A DNA stretch of 63,449 nucleotides from Paraglaciecola hydrolytica (GTDB lineage Bacteria > Pseudomonadota > Gammaproteobacteria > Enterobacterales > Alteromonadaceae). The notes under the pieces were generated by a model. That model had not been told where the DNA came from and did not search any database. It worked only from the letters and a program-made list of their open reading frames with translations. Of the stretch, positions 17,996-27,868 are shown in pieces. The stretch spans positions 325,744 to 389,192 of the forward strand of contig NZ_LSNE01000006.1 of the NCBI RefSeq assembly GCF_001565895.1, written 5' to 3'. A program made the translations under genes and the position numbers. Each line of letters starts with the position of its first letter. The first letter of the stretch is position 1.

Positions 17996-18676
17996 TTGTT
18001 AAACACCAACCATAGTCAATATATACATCAAGCTTTTAATGGGCAGGCAATCGACCTACCGCTTGGAAAAGTCGTTTGTGTCGGGCGTAATTATCTTATG
18101 CATATTCATGAGTTAAATAATGCAGTACCCGATAAGCCGCTGTTATTTATCAAACCTTCAACCAGCTTGGTGGCACTTGCCGAGCCAATTGAAATCCCGC
18201 AGGACTTAGGCGAATGTCATAACGAAATTGAGTTAGCCATTTTGATTAGTCAAACACTTATAAAAGCCAGTGAGCAACAAGTGGAGCAGGCAATCTGGGG
18301 TTATGGTTTAGCCCTCGATTTAACCTTGCGAGATGTGCAGGATTCTTTAAAACGCCAAGGGCATCCATGGGAGAGAGCCAAGGCTTTTGACGGCAGCTGC
18401 CCACTTTCGCCCTTTGTGTTAAAAGCGCAAATTAAGGATCATCAAAACGTCAATTTTGCACTTAAGGTTAACGGCCAAGTTCGCCAACAGGGCAATACTC
18501 AGGACATGCTGGTGGGGATTAACGCCTTACTCAGTGAAATTTCTCAGACCTTCACTTTGTTGCCCGGTGATATAGTGCTCACAGGAACCCCAAAAGGAGT
18601 TGGGCCTTTATATACTAAAGATCAGCTTGAAATAGAATTACATGGCCAGTTTTCTATCACTACCGAGGTAAAATAA
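17996..18676 (+). CDS. ycgM: Fumarylacetoacetate hydrolase family protein (YcgM-like)
   Basis: 226 aa FAH-domain enzyme. The core GKVVCVGRNYLMHIHELN is followed by metal-ligand glutamates in ECHNEIELAI, the DLTLRDVQ segment, a WERAKAFDGSCPLSP stretch and a C-terminal GTPKGVGP. The family includes acylpyruvate hydrolases and oxaloacetate decarboxylases/tautomerases, and the exact reaction is not decided by sequence. TTG at 17996, three bases after the previous stop, with AAAGGAAG just upstream. Gene order matches ycgL-ycgM-ycgN of Enterobacteria with additions. Confidence 0.93.
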   Translation: MLNTNHSQYIHQAFNGQAIDLPLGKVVCVGRNYLMHIHELNNAVPDKPLLFIKPSTSLVALAEPIEIPQDLGECHNEIELAILISQTLIKASEQQVEQAIWGYGLALDLTLRDVQDSLKRQGHPWERAKAFDGSCPLSPFVLKAQIKDHQNVNFALKVNGQVRQQGNTQDMLVGINALLSEISQTFTLLPGDIVLTGTPKGVGPLYTKDQLEIELHGQFSITTEVK

Positions 18677-18679
18677 GCA

Positions 18680-19057
18680 GTGTGTATTACATTTACCCAT
18701 GAAGTAGATAAGGCAAATAAACTCTTGATATGTGAGGTCAAAGGCTTAGTAGAAACCTCTCTTGATGCTGAGCATTTGCTAAAAAATGTAGTAAAACTGG
18801 CGGGTAAAGGTCAGGTAAAAAATGTGGTAGTGGATGTCACTGAGCTGAGCATTGGTTATTCTTCGATGCACATGGCTAATTTGATGCTTACTATGCAAAA
18901 TGAGGGCTGGTTGGTTGACATCAAAATCGCCCGTATCGTTGAACCCAAAGATAATGCACAAAATTTGGTGGGAGAAATGGCTGAAAAGTATAACTTACCG
19001 ATCAAAAACTTCGATAATCGCAGTGATGCCTTAATATGGCTGTTATTCAACAAATGA
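18680..19057 (+). CDS. STAS/SpoIIAA-like hypothetical protein
   Basis: 125 aa single-domain protein. Its pattern of beta strand, short helix and beta strand (LLICEVKGLVE, VKNVVVDVTELSIGYSSMHMANLM, IARIVEPKDNAQNLVGEMAEKY) resembles SpoIIAA-like/STAS domains. It starts with GTG three bases after ycgM and its stop overlaps the next ATG by four bases if ycgN begins at 19054. It is not part of the E. coli cluster. Function unknown; there is no kinase partner next to it. Confidence 0.7.
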   Translation: MCITFTHEVDKANKLLICEVKGLVETSLDAEHLLKNVVKLAGKGQVKNVVVDVTELSIGYSSMHMANLMLTMQNEGWLVDIKIARIVEPKDNAQNLVGEMAEKYNLPIKNFDNRSDALIWLLFNK

Positions 19058-19548
19058 CTTTACCTTACTGGCAAACCAAAACCTTAGAGCAAATGACCAA
19101 TGCAGAGTGGGAAGGGATCTGTGATGGCTGTGCAAAGTGTTGTTTGCACAAATTTATCGATGATGAAACTGTCGATGAAGCTACACCAACGGCTCAAATA
19201 AATGCCAATGAGCAGGTACATTACACCAACATCGCCTGTGGTTTATTAAACACTAAAACCTGCTCTTGTACTCAATATGCTAAGCGTACTCAACTAGTAC
19301 CTGAATGTGTAAAGCTGACCAAAGAAAACCTACAAGACATATTTTTTATGCCGCCTAGCTGCAGTTACCGACGTTTACATGAAGGGCGAGGTTTGCCTTC
19401 GTGGCATCCTTTATTACATAAAGGTAAAAAGACTGCCATGCATTTAGCTGGCATGTCGGTTAGAGGAAAAACCGTCGCTGATCATGACGTGGATTTAGAG
19501 CAGTTCGAAGACTATATCGCTTTATGGCCTGTGAAGGATTTGGATTAG
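19054..19548 (+). CDS. ycgN: YcgN family cysteine-cluster protein
   Basis: 164 aa member of the UPF0153/YkgJ-type cysteine-cluster family, with CDGCAKCCLHKF near residue 27, CGLLNTKTCSC and PPSCSYRR. These suggest bound metal or an iron-sulfur cluster; biochemical function is unproven. The ATG at 19054 overlaps the previous stop as ATGA and gives the family-like start MTLPYWQTKTLEQM. An ATG at 19036 is the alternative and would extend the overlap to 22 bases. It is the last gene of the rnd operon and is followed by a terminator. Confidence 0.94.
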   Translation: MTLPYWQTKTLEQMTNAEWEGICDGCAKCCLHKFIDDETVDEATPTAQINANEQVHYTNIACGLLNTKTCSCTQYAKRTQLVPECVKLTKENLQDIFFMPPSCSYRRLHEGRGLPSWHPLLHKGKKTAMHLAGMSVRGKTVADHDVDLEQFEDYIALWPVKDLD

Positions 19549-19579
19549 TACTGACGGTTTAATCGTCAAAAAAAACATT

Positions 19580-19604
19580 AAAAAAGCGCTTAACGCGCTT
19601 TTTT
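19580..19604. terminator. Bidirectional terminator between ycgN and dsbB
   Basis: AAAAAAGCGC pairs with GCGCTTTTTT around TTAAC, with A and T runs on the two sides. It serves the convergent ycgN and dsbB transcripts and includes the dsbB stop codon. Confidence 0.9.
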
Positions 19605-20108
19605 ATTAATTAATTTACACAGGATGACTACAGCTAATACGACGGAATAAATCGCAAAAATTATCGCCATCCATTGGGGCATACTAAGACCTAACAATGA
19701 CCAATCGATGTCGCCACAATCCCCAGTGGCGGCAAAAATATTAGGTAGCCATTCATGTAACGGTGCCCAACTCGGAAAGTTTGGTACGATCTCACAGGTA
19801 GCAAAAAAGGAATTTTTTGCACCTTGTATCTCAACATGTTCTAGCGCAATAACTAAACCCCATACCGCCGAGACGCCCCACAACACATAAGCTAGTAAAC
19901 GGCTGATGATATTATTGTTTAGCAGTGGTAGCAGCGCCGCAAACAGGATGCCAAACACCGCTGTGCGTTGATAGATGCACATGATGCAGGGGCGCAGCTC
20001 CATACCGTATTGAAAATACAGCGCCGCGACTTCGAGGGAGAAAGCCGACAACAGTAACCAGATCCATGCTGAACTGTGGCGGCCTAAGTTGGCCAGAAAA
20101 TTAATCAC
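19590..20108 (-). CDS. dsbB: Disulfide bond formation protein B
   Basis: Inner-membrane quinone reductase that re-oxidises DsbA. The 172 aa protein shows four transmembrane helices, the first periplasmic redox pair in RPCIMCIYQR (near residue 40) and a second pair in FFATCEIV and ATGDCGDI (near residues 105-130). It lies 21 bp after nhaB on the same strand, so the two are likely one transcript, as in Enterobacteria and Vibrio. Confidence 0.97.
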   Translation of the reverse strand: MINFLANLGRHSSAWIWLLLSAFSLEVAALYFQYGMELRPCIMCIYQRTAVFGILFAALLPLLNNNIISRLLAYVLWGVSAVWGLVIALEHVEIQGAKNSFFATCEIVPNFPSWAPLHEWLPNIFAATGDCGDIDWSLLGLSMPQWMAIIFAIYSVVLAVVILCKLINKKAR

Positions 20109-20129
20109 AATTGTGTTTCCCTATTTAGC

Positions 20130-21710
20130 TTAGTGGGCTGAGGACACGGCAGATGATACTGCCGAGTGATGCTCAATCCAACCTACGCTATATAACCAGG
20201 AAGTGAGATCCTCTAAACCAAAATAAACGCCGGCCAAACCAACAATGGTTAACACTATGGTATAGGGTAGAGCCATGTAGACCATGGTTCCGTATGACAA
20301 ACGTAATAATGGTGCTATAGCTGAGGTTAATAAAAACAGAAAGGCTGCTTGACCATTAGGTGTCGCTACACTGGGTAAATTAGTACCGGTATTGATAGCG
20401 ACTGCCAATAAGTCAAATTGATCACGGGTGATGGTGCCATTTTTTAGGGCTGCACTGACCTCGGTGATATAAACCGAGCCAACAAACACATTATCGCTGA
20501 CCATAGACAGTACGCCATTGGCTAAATAAAACAGCACTAATTGGGTTTTTCCTTCATAACTCAATACCCAATTAATTACCGGTGTAAATAAACCTTGATC
20601 GATAATGACCGCAACCACACCAAAAAACACACATAACAAGGCAGTGAAAGGTAGTGATTCTTCAAAAGACTTACCAATAGAGTGCTCGTCTATAATACCG
20701 CTCATTGAGGTGGCTAGTACAATGATGGATAAACCAATCAAACCAACAGCAGCAAAATGCCCAGCTAAACCAATAACCAACCATACTGCGATTAAACCTT
20801 GCACACCTAATCTTGCTTTATCTTGTGTGGTCATGTTGTCATCGACGCTTTTGCTGTAACTAGTCAGAATTTCTCTAACCACTGGAGACAATTGTGCACC
20901 ATAGGTAAACAGTTTAAATCTTTCAACGACATAGGTGGTTAACAAACCTGCGAAGAATACCGGTATAGTAACGGGGGCCATTCGAATAAAAAATTCAATA
21001 AAGTTCCAACTGGCTTTATCGGCGATAATCAAATTTTGTGGTTCACCAACCATAGTCATTACGCCACCAAGAGCGGTACCAATGGCGGCGTGCATCATCA
21101 GGTTACGTAGAAACGCTCTAAAATCTTCTAAATCTTGACGGCTAGGGTGGGGGAGTTCTTCGTCTTGAGAATGATCGTGGTCAGATAGAAAATCTTTGCC
21201 TGATGCCACTTTGTGATAAATAGAATAAAAGCCCATTGCCACTGTCATGATAACGGCGACCACTGTTAGCGCATCAAGGAATGCGGACAAAAACGCTGCA
21301 GCTGCAGCAAAAGCGATGGATAAGGTGATTTTATTTTTTAACTTTAGCAATAACTTAGTAAAGAGATAGAGCAGCATACCTTTCATGAAATAGATGCCTG
21401 CCACCATAAATATGAGTAGTAGGAGCACTTCGATATTTACCACCATCTCGTGTTTCATGTGTTCGGGCGTGGTCATGCCAATGAATAAGGCTTCCATTAA
21501 CAATATACCACCGGGTTGCAGGGGGTAGCACTTTAAAGCCATCGCTAAGGTGAATATAAATTCTGCAACTAAGGCCCAGCCAGCCAAAAAAGGACTGTAC
21601 ATAAACAATAAAGGGTTAATTATCAGAAAGGCAATAATGGCTTGTTTGTACCAAGTTGGCGCTTTGCCGAGAAAATTAGCAGCAACAGCCTGTGGTATCG
21701 ACATTTGCAT
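20130..21710 (-). CDS. nhaB: Na+/H+ antiporter NhaB
   Basis: Inner-membrane sodium/proton antiporter (526 aa, about twelve helices), expected to export Na+ at neutral pH, a plausible need in a marine organism. Conserved segments include the [16 protein letters not shown] stretch, [18 protein letters not shown] and the [10 protein letters not shown] helix. The ATG follows an AAGGA ribosome-binding site. It lies divergent from fadR and upstream of dsbB, the ancestral gammaproteobacterial arrangement. Confidence 0.97.
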   Translation of the reverse strand: MQMSIPQAVAANFLGKAPTWYKQAIIAFLIINPLLFMYSPFLAGWALVAEFIFTLAMALKCYPLQPGGILLMEALFIGMTTPEHMKHEMVVNIEVLLLLIFMVAGIYFMKGMLLYLFTKLLLKLKNKITLSIAFAAAAAFLSAFLDALTVVAVIMTVAMGFYSIYHKVASGKDFLSDHDHSQDEELPHPSRQDLEDFRAFLRNLMMHAAIGTALGGVMTMVGEPQNLIIADKASWNFIEFFIRMAPVTIPVFFAGLLTTYVVERFKLFTYGAQLSPVVREILTSYSKSVDDNMTTQDKARLGVQGLIAVWLVIGLAGHFAAVGLIGLSIIVLATSMSGIIDEHSIGKSFEESLPFTALLCVFFGVVAVIIDQGLFTPVINWVLSYEGKTQLVLFYLANGVLSMVSDNVFVGSVYITEVSAALKNGTITRDQFDLLAVAINTGTNLPSVATPNGQAAFLFLLTSAIAPLLRLSYGTMVYMALPYTIVLTIVGLAGVYFGLEDLTSWLYSVGWIEHHSAVSSAVSSAH

Positions 21711-21960
21711 AAGTAGAGATCCTTGGAGAATATTGATGTTATTATATGGTTGTTTTAAATAGTGTAGCGTAAAAATGCAAGGGAAATCTAAAGCTTACGT
21801 ACTAATATGGCAATTTAATTAACGGTATTTTAACTTTTAAATGTTATTGTCAATTAAGTCAGTCAATGTTGTATATAAAGATTAATTGTTCCGAACAAAT
21901 ATCATCTGGTACAATCAGTTAACAAAAAAATAATAGCAAATTTAACCAAGCGAGTCGTGA

Positions 21961-22671
21961 ATGATTTATAAGGCACAAAGTCCAGCTGGGTTTGCTGAAG
22001 AGTATATAGTTGAGTCTATCTGGAGTGGTCGTTTTCCTCCCGGTACTATTCTACCAGCAGAGCGAGAGTTGTCGGAGCTTATTGGTGTCACACGGACAAC
22101 ATTGCGTGAAGTATTACAACGTTTAGCTCGTGATGGCTGGTTGACCATTCAACATGGCAAACCTACTAAAGTGAATAATTTTTGGGAAACTTCTGGACTT
22201 AATATTTTAGAAACCTTGGCGCGCTTGGATGAAGAAGGCATTCCTGAATTAGTTGATCATTTGCTTGCTGCTAGAACCAATTTAAGTGCGGTATTTATCC
22301 GTGGTGCCATTCGTAATAATCAAGCTAAAGCGATTGAAATATTAGAAAAGTATTGTGATGCACCTGACAATGGTGCGGATTTTTCTGGCAATGATTATGC
22401 TTTGTCACATGATCTCGCATTTGCTTCGGGAAATCCAGTTTATGTATTAATGATGAATGGCTTCAAAGGTTTGTACTCTAGGATCGGCGGATATTTCTTT
22501 TCCAATCCCAAATCTCGTGATTTAACTCGTAGTTATTACCAACAACTACTAGAGTTAGCGCAGAAGGGGGACTATAAACAAGTGCCGTTAGTGATTAGAA
22601 CTTATGGCATTAAAAGTGGCAAAATCTGGCAAGAAATGCGTAACGATATGCCTAAAGGGCTGGTTGATTAA
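21961..22671 (+). CDS. fadR: Fatty-acid regulator FadR (GntR family)
   Basis: Acyl-CoA-responsive regulator that represses beta-oxidation and activates unsaturated fatty-acid synthesis. 236 aa, close to E. coli FadR. The N-terminal winged helix includes [52 protein letters not shown] (DNA contacts) and [20 protein letters not shown]. The all-helical acyl-CoA-binding domain follows. It is divergent from nhaB as in E. coli. A candidate target is the operator before fadD at 13715. Confidence 0.97.
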   Translation: MIYKAQSPAGFAEEYIVESIWSGRFPPGTILPAERELSELIGVTRTTLREVLQRLARDGWLTIQHGKPTKVNNFWETSGLNILETLARLDEEGIPELVDHLLAARTNLSAVFIRGAIRNNQAKAIEILEKYCDAPDNGADFSGNDYALSHDLAFASGNPVYVLMMNGFKGLYSRIGGYFFSNPKSRDLTRSYYQQLLELAQKGDYKQVPLVIRTYGIKSGKIWQEMRNDMPKGLVD

Positions 22672-22904
22672 TTTCTAATATAATTGAGGCTGAATCAAAT
22701 ATTTAGCTTCAAATGCCTTATCTAATACAACAGATATTGCCTAAAACCACTTACCGTACTTGCTCTAGACTGACTCTGATTACCAACCACTAGCATAAGT
22801 GAATATGCGTATTTACTCGCAATAGACTTGCAATATGTAGGTAAATTGCAACATTATGACGTATTGTAAAAAATATTAGTTATTTTATTAAATAGGTGTG
22901 GAAT

Positions 22905-24071
22905 ATGTTTAGTTTAAGGGAAGGCAAACTTGTCATCGCGCTGCTAACTGCTTTGGGGTTAAGTGCGTGTCAGTCGACGTCAACCACAAACCCACCTGTT
23001 GAAACAGTTAAACAAGAAGTTAAACCGATAGTTTATGTTGCGCAAGAAGGATTGACAGCAAAACTGCGATTTAGCAAGGCACTTGAATATCTTGAGAATG
23101 GTCAAGAGGGCCAGGCAAAAGTTGAATTACAGAGTTATTTAGCCAGCATTCCGGATAGCAAAAGTGCCAAGGATTTGTTAACTCAGATTGAGATGGATCC
23201 TAAAACATTTTTTCCACAGGAATCTTTTGCTGTTGTACTTAAATCTGGTGAAAGTTTATCAACACTCTCAAAAAATTATCTCGGTTCTGCCCTTAAATTT
23301 TATGCTTTAGCAAAATATAACCAAATCAGTAACCCTAGTCGGGTGAATATTGGGCAGACGATTAATATTCCTCTAACAGCAAGTGCTAGCAAAAAACGTC
23401 AGTTAGAGTCGCAAGGCGATGTTGCCAGCAAGGCTGATGTTAGCCCTATTGGCGACACAGATCCCAAGCCAGACAAGGCAAGTACGGTAAAGACTAGTGA
23501 TAGTAGCAATAAAGACCAAGTCGCTAGTAACAACAAAAAGGCCGCAGTACTAACTAGTGCCGCACCCGTCGAAACGGCAGAAACAGTGCTGGCTAGTTTG
23601 TTAAAGGCTTTAGAAGCAAAGGATTTTGTTGTGGCCCAGCAACAGGTTGAAAAACTACAAGGTTTTGGCGAAATTAGTAAACAAGCTAGGCCTTTGGTTA
23701 TTAAAACTTTAACAGGGGATGCTGCTCGTTTAAGCGCATTAAATAAACCCTTAGCGGCAAACCGTTACGCGCAAATTGCACAATTAAATTTGCAGGATAA
23801 CGATAATTTAGCTGCCTTTGATCATCTTAAAAAAGCCAGTCTTTTAGATCCGGCCAATGTTCAAGTATCAGAAGATATGCTGGTATTGCAAAAAGACCTC
23901 AGTGATAAATATCACCGTGAAGCCTCGTCCGCTTATCGCCGTCAGGAGTTAGACTTGGCTATTGAAAAGTGGAACAAGGTGTTAGAAATTGACCCTCAAC
24001 ACAGCAGTGCCAAACTGTATCGTGCACAAGCCATTGAATTAAAAGAGCGATTGAAAAAGTTAAATAACTGA
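22905..24071 (+). CDS. LysM and TPR-containing lipoprotein
   Basis: 388 aa predicted lipoprotein: signal peptide with lipobox LSAC near residue 21, then a TPR-like segment (LEYLENGQEGQAKVELQSYL). A LysM domain follows (FAVVLKSGESLSTLSKNYLG ... NIGQTINIP, about residues 105-155), presumably binding peptidoglycan. A low-complexity S/K/T/D linker of about 50 residues leads to C-terminal TPR repeats with EKWNKVLEIDPQHSSAKLYRAQAI. ATG 22905 is preferred over an upstream GTG at 22896. It faces the kinase operon, whose proteins show the same LysM/TPR themes, so it is probably functionally linked. Confidence 0.85.
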   Translation: MFSLREGKLVIALLTALGLSACQSTSTTNPPVETVKQEVKPIVYVAQEGLTAKLRFSKALEYLENGQEGQAKVELQSYLASIPDSKSAKDLLTQIEMDPKTFFPQESFAVVLKSGESLSTLSKNYLGSALKFYALAKYNQISNPSRVNIGQTINIPLTASASKKRQLESQGDVASKADVSPIGDTDPKPDKASTVKTSDSSNKDQVASNNKKAAVLTSAAPVETAETVLASLLKALEAKDFVVAQQQVEKLQGFGEISKQARPLVIKTLTGDAARLSALNKPLAANRYAQIAQLNLQDNDNLAAFDHLKKASLLDPANVQVSEDMLVLQKDLSDKYHREASSAYRRQELDLAIEKWNKVLEIDPQHSSAKLYRAQAIELKERLKKLNN

Positions 24072-24105
24072 TCCACTTAAATTGGTATAAAAAAGCCACA
24101 TAACA

Positions 24106-25017
24106 TCAGTTTGTTGCTTTTATTTGCCGCAGATTTTGTTGGATACGCTTAGCTTGAAACAGCAATTTAGTTGCGCTTTGATTATTGTGATCAAAGGCGA
24201 CACTGCTCTGTAAATACTCTACCGCCTTATCAATATCGCTTTTTAATACTTTATTAGCTTGCACAAAATAATGGTTTGATACCTGTTGTTTTAGCTGCGA
24301 TAGCTGGTCAGATACGCCCGACGTGGGTTGTAGTTTATATGCCTGTTCAAGATAGCCTATGGCTTGTTCATTCTCCCCACGTAGTTGATGTACTTCAGCT
24401 AATTTAAGCAAAGCATGCAATTGATGTTGTTGCGCCTCAGTATTTTTTGGTGTTGTTAGCAAATAATCTTGGCTTAGTTGTAGCAGTGCGCTGAAGTTTT
24501 TCTGCTTAAGTAGGTTTTGTGATTGTTGATTATAGTCAGCCTGAGCTTTTTGCAACTGTTGCTGGGTTTGACTCAGTTTGATGTTCTCATTCATCTTGGC
24601 CGTTTTTTTTTCGGCGGCAGACAGCCCTGTTTTAAATTCAATATTTCTAAGTTGCTGCATGGCAAATTGATTATCTGGTTCAAGTGCCAAAATTTTCAAA
24701 CATATGGTTTTTAGCGAGTTGGAGTTAGCTGCTGGTGTTAATTTTTTTGCCTGAGCGGTAAGCAGAGCGGTTTTCTGAGATATTAACTGGCTTAAGCGCC
24801 TTACTTCAGCATCCACTAGTGCTTGCTGTGGAGAGATGGTTTTTGCAATTTTCCATTGGATAAGCGCATCTGCGTATTGTTCTTCTGCTTCTAGTTGCAT
24901 TGCTAATAATTGGCGTTGTAAATAAATATCGGCTTGCTCATGAGTGACAGTTGCACAAGCACTTAATATGCAGACAATCAGCGCGCTTAGGTAGTACTTT
25001 TTATTAGCTGCGCTCAT
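24106..25017 (-). CDS. TPR-containing lipoprotein
   Basis: 303 aa predicted lipoprotein with lipobox LSAC near residue 21. The rest is helical, with TPR-like units (LAMQLEAEEQYADALIQWKIAKTISPQQ; NEQAIGYLEQAYKLQPTSG; IDKAVEYLQSSVAFDHNNQSA) and a central coiled-coil-like Q/K-rich stretch. Third gene of the operon kinase, deacetylase, TPR lipoprotein, with its ATG overlapping the previous stop by four bases. It probably scaffolds envelope partners; no enzyme motif. Confidence 0.8.
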   Translation of the reverse strand: MSAANKKYYLSALIVCILSACATVTHEQADIYLQRQLLAMQLEAEEQYADALIQWKIAKTISPQQALVDAEVRRLSQLISQKTALLTAQAKKLTPAANSNSLKTICLKILALEPDNQFAMQQLRNIEFKTGLSAAEKKTAKMNENIKLSQTQQQLQKAQADYNQQSQNLLKQKNFSALLQLSQDYLLTTPKNTEAQQHQLHALLKLAEVHQLRGENEQAIGYLEQAYKLQPTSGVSDQLSQLKQQVSNHYFVQANKVLKSDIDKAVEYLQSSVAFDHNNQSATKLLFQAKRIQQNLRQIKATN

Positions 25018-25991
25018 TTTAAGTTTACTTGTTTAAAGCCATCAAGCTGCTTGACGAAAGTAGTCAGATTATCGTCGGCGTAGATCATGGTGCGATTCAG
25101 TAGATAAGGAGAGGCAAATGTGGGGTTACTGCCTTTTTTTACGGTCAGTCCAAGTTGGTAGTGTTGCTTCGCCAGTAAGTCGATGAGTTGTTGGCTGGTA
25201 TTACCATATGGGTAAGCAAAATATTGGGCTGTACGTTGGATCTTTTGTTGCAGTATTTTATCGGTATCTAACACTTCTGTTGCCAAACGTTGCAGATAAG
25301 CACTTGAATTTTCGCCTCCCGCTTTGGGAGATAAGTTGTCATGTGACTTAGAATGAGACTGAATATCGACTAAGGGATCATTATTCAAGAAGCCGACATC
25401 ACGCCAATTTAACGCGGACCCTACGCCTATAAAATCAGGATAAATAAACAAGGTGGAAGCAAAACCATATTTTTTTAAGATCGGATAGGCAATTTCCAGA
25501 TAGCTTTTATAACCATCGTCTATGGTGATGACCACAGATTTTTCCGGTAATGCCTGTTGGCCCTGAGTAAAATGATGAAATTCTTGCAGCGAGATCACTC
25601 GATAATCATGTTGCTGCAAATAGGCCATTTGTTGTTCAAAATTGTTTGCTGACACCACCATGCTGTTATTAGCTGGCCCAGCGGAAAATTGGTGGTAACA
25701 AAGGATCGGGATACTCTGATAGCCATTAACGTAAACGGCTGCGGGGTTGAAATTGCGTTTGGGGATGGCAACTACATCACCTTTACTCAAATTAAGTTGC
25801 GGATTGTATCGCGCTATAATGCTGGCGTCTTGTGGATGACCAAGATAAGCGATGGCCAAGCTCGTTAGGTCGTCCTGTGGTAAGGGTTTGATGATGATAA
25901 AGTTTGCATCTTGTGCGACAGTTTGCCGACCACTGCTGGCGCAGCCTGACAAGCCTGCTAAGCAGCAAAAGATAAAAACCAGTCCCTTCAT
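25014..25991 (-). CDS. LysM-like and NodB polysaccharide deacetylase lipoprotein
   Basis: 325 aa lipoprotein (lipobox LSGC near residue 16). A LysM-like module (LTSLAIAYLG ... NPQLNLSKGDVVAIP, about residues 40-78) precedes a NodB homology domain. The NodB metal and catalytic motifs are present: TIDDGYKSY (normally TFDDG) near residue 158, HSKSH near residue 213 and FAYPYGN near residue 264. It probably deacetylates an N-acetylated glycan such as peptidoglycan or exopolysaccharide in the periplasm. Coupled to the kinase gene by a four-base overlap, which suggests that the deacetylase is part of the kinase's output or sensing circuit. Confidence 0.85.
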   Translation of the reverse strand: MKGLVFIFCCLAGLSGCASSGRQTVAQDANFIIIKPLPQDDLTSLAIAYLGHPQDASIIARYNPQLNLSKGDVVAIPKRNFNPAAVYVNGYQSIPILCYHQFSAGPANNSMVVSANNFEQQMAYLQQHDYRVISLQEFHHFTQGQQALPEKSVVITIDDGYKSYLEIAYPILKKYGFASTLFIYPDFIGVGSALNWRDVGFLNNDPLVDIQSHSKSHDNLSPKAGGENSSAYLQRLATEVLDTDKILQQKIQRTAQYFAYPYGNTSQQLIDLLAKQHYQLGLTVKKGSNPTFASPYLLNRTMIYADDNLTTFVKQLDGFKQVNLK

Positions 25992-27868
25992 TTGGTTTTT
26001 TTCCCAGTTGATTTAGTGGTACTTGTTGGTCCCTCAGATTTGGCTGGTTTAGATTTTGTCAGTGCACTATCTAGTTCGATTAAGCTGCTTGCCAAAATGG
26101 TTTCATCATTCTCAAACATTGTGTTTACCGGTGCTTCTTCACTAGCATCAGTGGCTGTATTGTCAGACTTTTTCGGTTTTACCTTACGCAATAAGGTTTT
26201 AACTGATTTGTTGATGGTTTCGACGGTATTTTTAATTTCAAACGGTTGGCTCGATTCTATCTCTTCATATTCGTCTGTGGCGAGGGTATGGTGGGCGGCC
26301 GCGGCCATCTTATTAAAGCTAGTAAATAGCTCACCTATTTCATCGTTGCGACTTAAAGATATACGCGTGTCGTGATGACCTTCGGCATAACTTTGTAAGG
26401 CACGATTAAGTATTTTGAGTGGCTTAGCCAATAAAGCACCAAAAATAAACAGCACAACAAATACCGAAGAAATAGTGACTAATGCCAGTCCCAACATTAA
26501 CCAACCGGTGATACTTTTCACTTGCTCCAGGCTGGCTTGTGATAAACCCAATATGATGTGACCGACTTCAGTATTTTGGAACAATATCGGCGCATTAATA
26601 TTAAAAACCTTGTTGCCGTTGGCGAGCTCTATACTGGTGGTCGTTAGATCATCTTTTTCTAATACGTGCTCAGCACTTTCGCTTAACTTATACTGTTGTC
26701 CTACCAAAGAAAGATCACTGGCTCCCCTGATAGTACCAGAGCGGTCTGTGACAATGAGATAGCTGAACGTATCGCGACTACTGGCTTCGCTAATAAAACT
26801 TTCTAGGGTGATCCAATCTTCGCTTAGCAGAGGGATCGCTGTTTCAATCGCAATAAATTTGGCAAAGGAAGCGCCTGAATCAACCGCTTGGCTAGTCATT
26901 GCTCGAGATTGAATAGTAAATACCACAGTCATACTGACCAACATGATCACTGCCACAATCACACTCATATAGAGTGACCAGCGGATTTTTAAGGGCACAT
27001 ATTTATGTTTACGTTGTTCTTCTTCTTGCTCTCTGACACTGGCCAATTCTTTGGCTAATGCGGCAGCTAAAGCCCCACCTGTTTGAAAACGCTTATCGGG
27101 TTTTTTTTGCAATAATTTAGAAATGATTTGACGCAAACCCGCAGGTAAGCCGGGACAGAGTTTCTGCAGTGGCTCGGGTTGGAGTTGGGTGATTTGTGTC
27201 ATTAAAGTGCCAATGTTGCCTGCATCAAAGGCTTTGGCTCCACTGAGCATTTCATACAAAATTACCCCAACTGAGAACAGATCAGAACGGCCGTCGATTT
27301 CTTCTCCTAGTGCTTGTTCAGGGGACATATAACGTGGTGTGCCAAGCACCGAACCAACATGAGTTTTTTGTACTTCCTCGCTTTCATTCATGCGGGCGAT
27401 ACCAAAGTCGGCAACTTTGATCGACTCACCATCAGGCAATACAATAATGTTGTCAGGTTTAATATCGCGATGGACTATGCCGGACTGATGAGCATAATTA
27501 AGGGCTTTAGCCAGTTGTAAACCGATGACTAGGGTTTCTGCCACCGACATTTTTTTCTTTTCTTTTAATACATCGCCCAGGTCTTTGCCTTCGAGTAACT
27601 CCATCATCATGTAGGGCGTTTTGTTAATTTTACCTACATCGTAGACCGTCACAATGTTGGAGTGGGATAAGGCCCCTGCGGCTTTGGCTTCGCGCAAAAA
27701 ACGTGATAAGTACTCTTCGTCTACACAAAGATCTTCTTTTAGTACCTTAAATGCCACGGCGCGATTAATTTGTGGATCATAGGCCTTATACACCTTGGCC
27801 ATGGCGCCTTCGCCTATAAGTTCCTGAATTTCAAACCGTCCAATTGTTGTGTTCAAAATATCCGTCAC
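25988..27868 (-). CDS. Transmembrane Ser/Thr protein kinase with periplasmic sensor and HAMP
   Basis: 626 aa. The N-terminal eukaryotic-like kinase domain (about 12-275) is complete: Gly-rich loop GEGAMAKV, Lys41, catalytic HRDIKPDN (Asp135), DFG (Asp154) and activation loop GTPRYMSPEQ. A transmembrane helix (about 297-319), a periplasmic region of about 130 residues with a CACHE/PAS-like appearance, a second helix (about 455-479) and a HAMP domain (about 480-532) follow. The acidic/Lys-rich tail contains NDETILASS. The order kinase, sensor, HAMP is unusual because HAMP normally sits between sensor and effector. First gene of a three-gene operon and divergent from its likely phosphatase. Confidence 0.93.
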   Translation of the reverse strand: MTDILNTTIGRFEIQELIGEGAMAKVYKAYDPQINRAVAFKVLKEDLCVDEEYLSRFLREAKAAGALSHSNIVTVYDVGKINKTPYMMMELLEGKDLGDVLKEKKKMSVAETLVIGLQLAKALNYAHQSGIVHRDIKPDNIIVLPDGESIKVADFGIARMNESEEVQKTHVGSVLGTPRYMSPEQALGEEIDGRSDLFSVGVILYEMLSGAKAFDAGNIGTLMTQITQLQPEPLQKLCPGLPAGLRQIISKLLQKKPDKRFQTGGALAAALAKELASVREQEEEQRKHKYVPLKIRWSLYMSVIVAVIMLVSMTVVFTIQSRAMTSQAVDSGASFAKFIAIETAIPLLSEDWITLESFISEASSRDTFSYLIVTDRSGTIRGASDLSLVGQQYKLSESAEHVLEKDDLTTTSIELANGNKVFNINAPILFQNTEVGHIILGLSQASLEQVKSITGWLMLGLALVTISSVFVVLFIFGALLAKPLKILNRALQSYAEGHHDTRISLSRNDEIGELFTSFNKMAAAAHHTLATDEYEEIESSQPFEIKNTVETINKSVKTLLRKVKPKKSDNTATDASEEAPVNTMFENDETILASSLIELDSALTKSKPAKSEGPTSTTKSTGKKTK

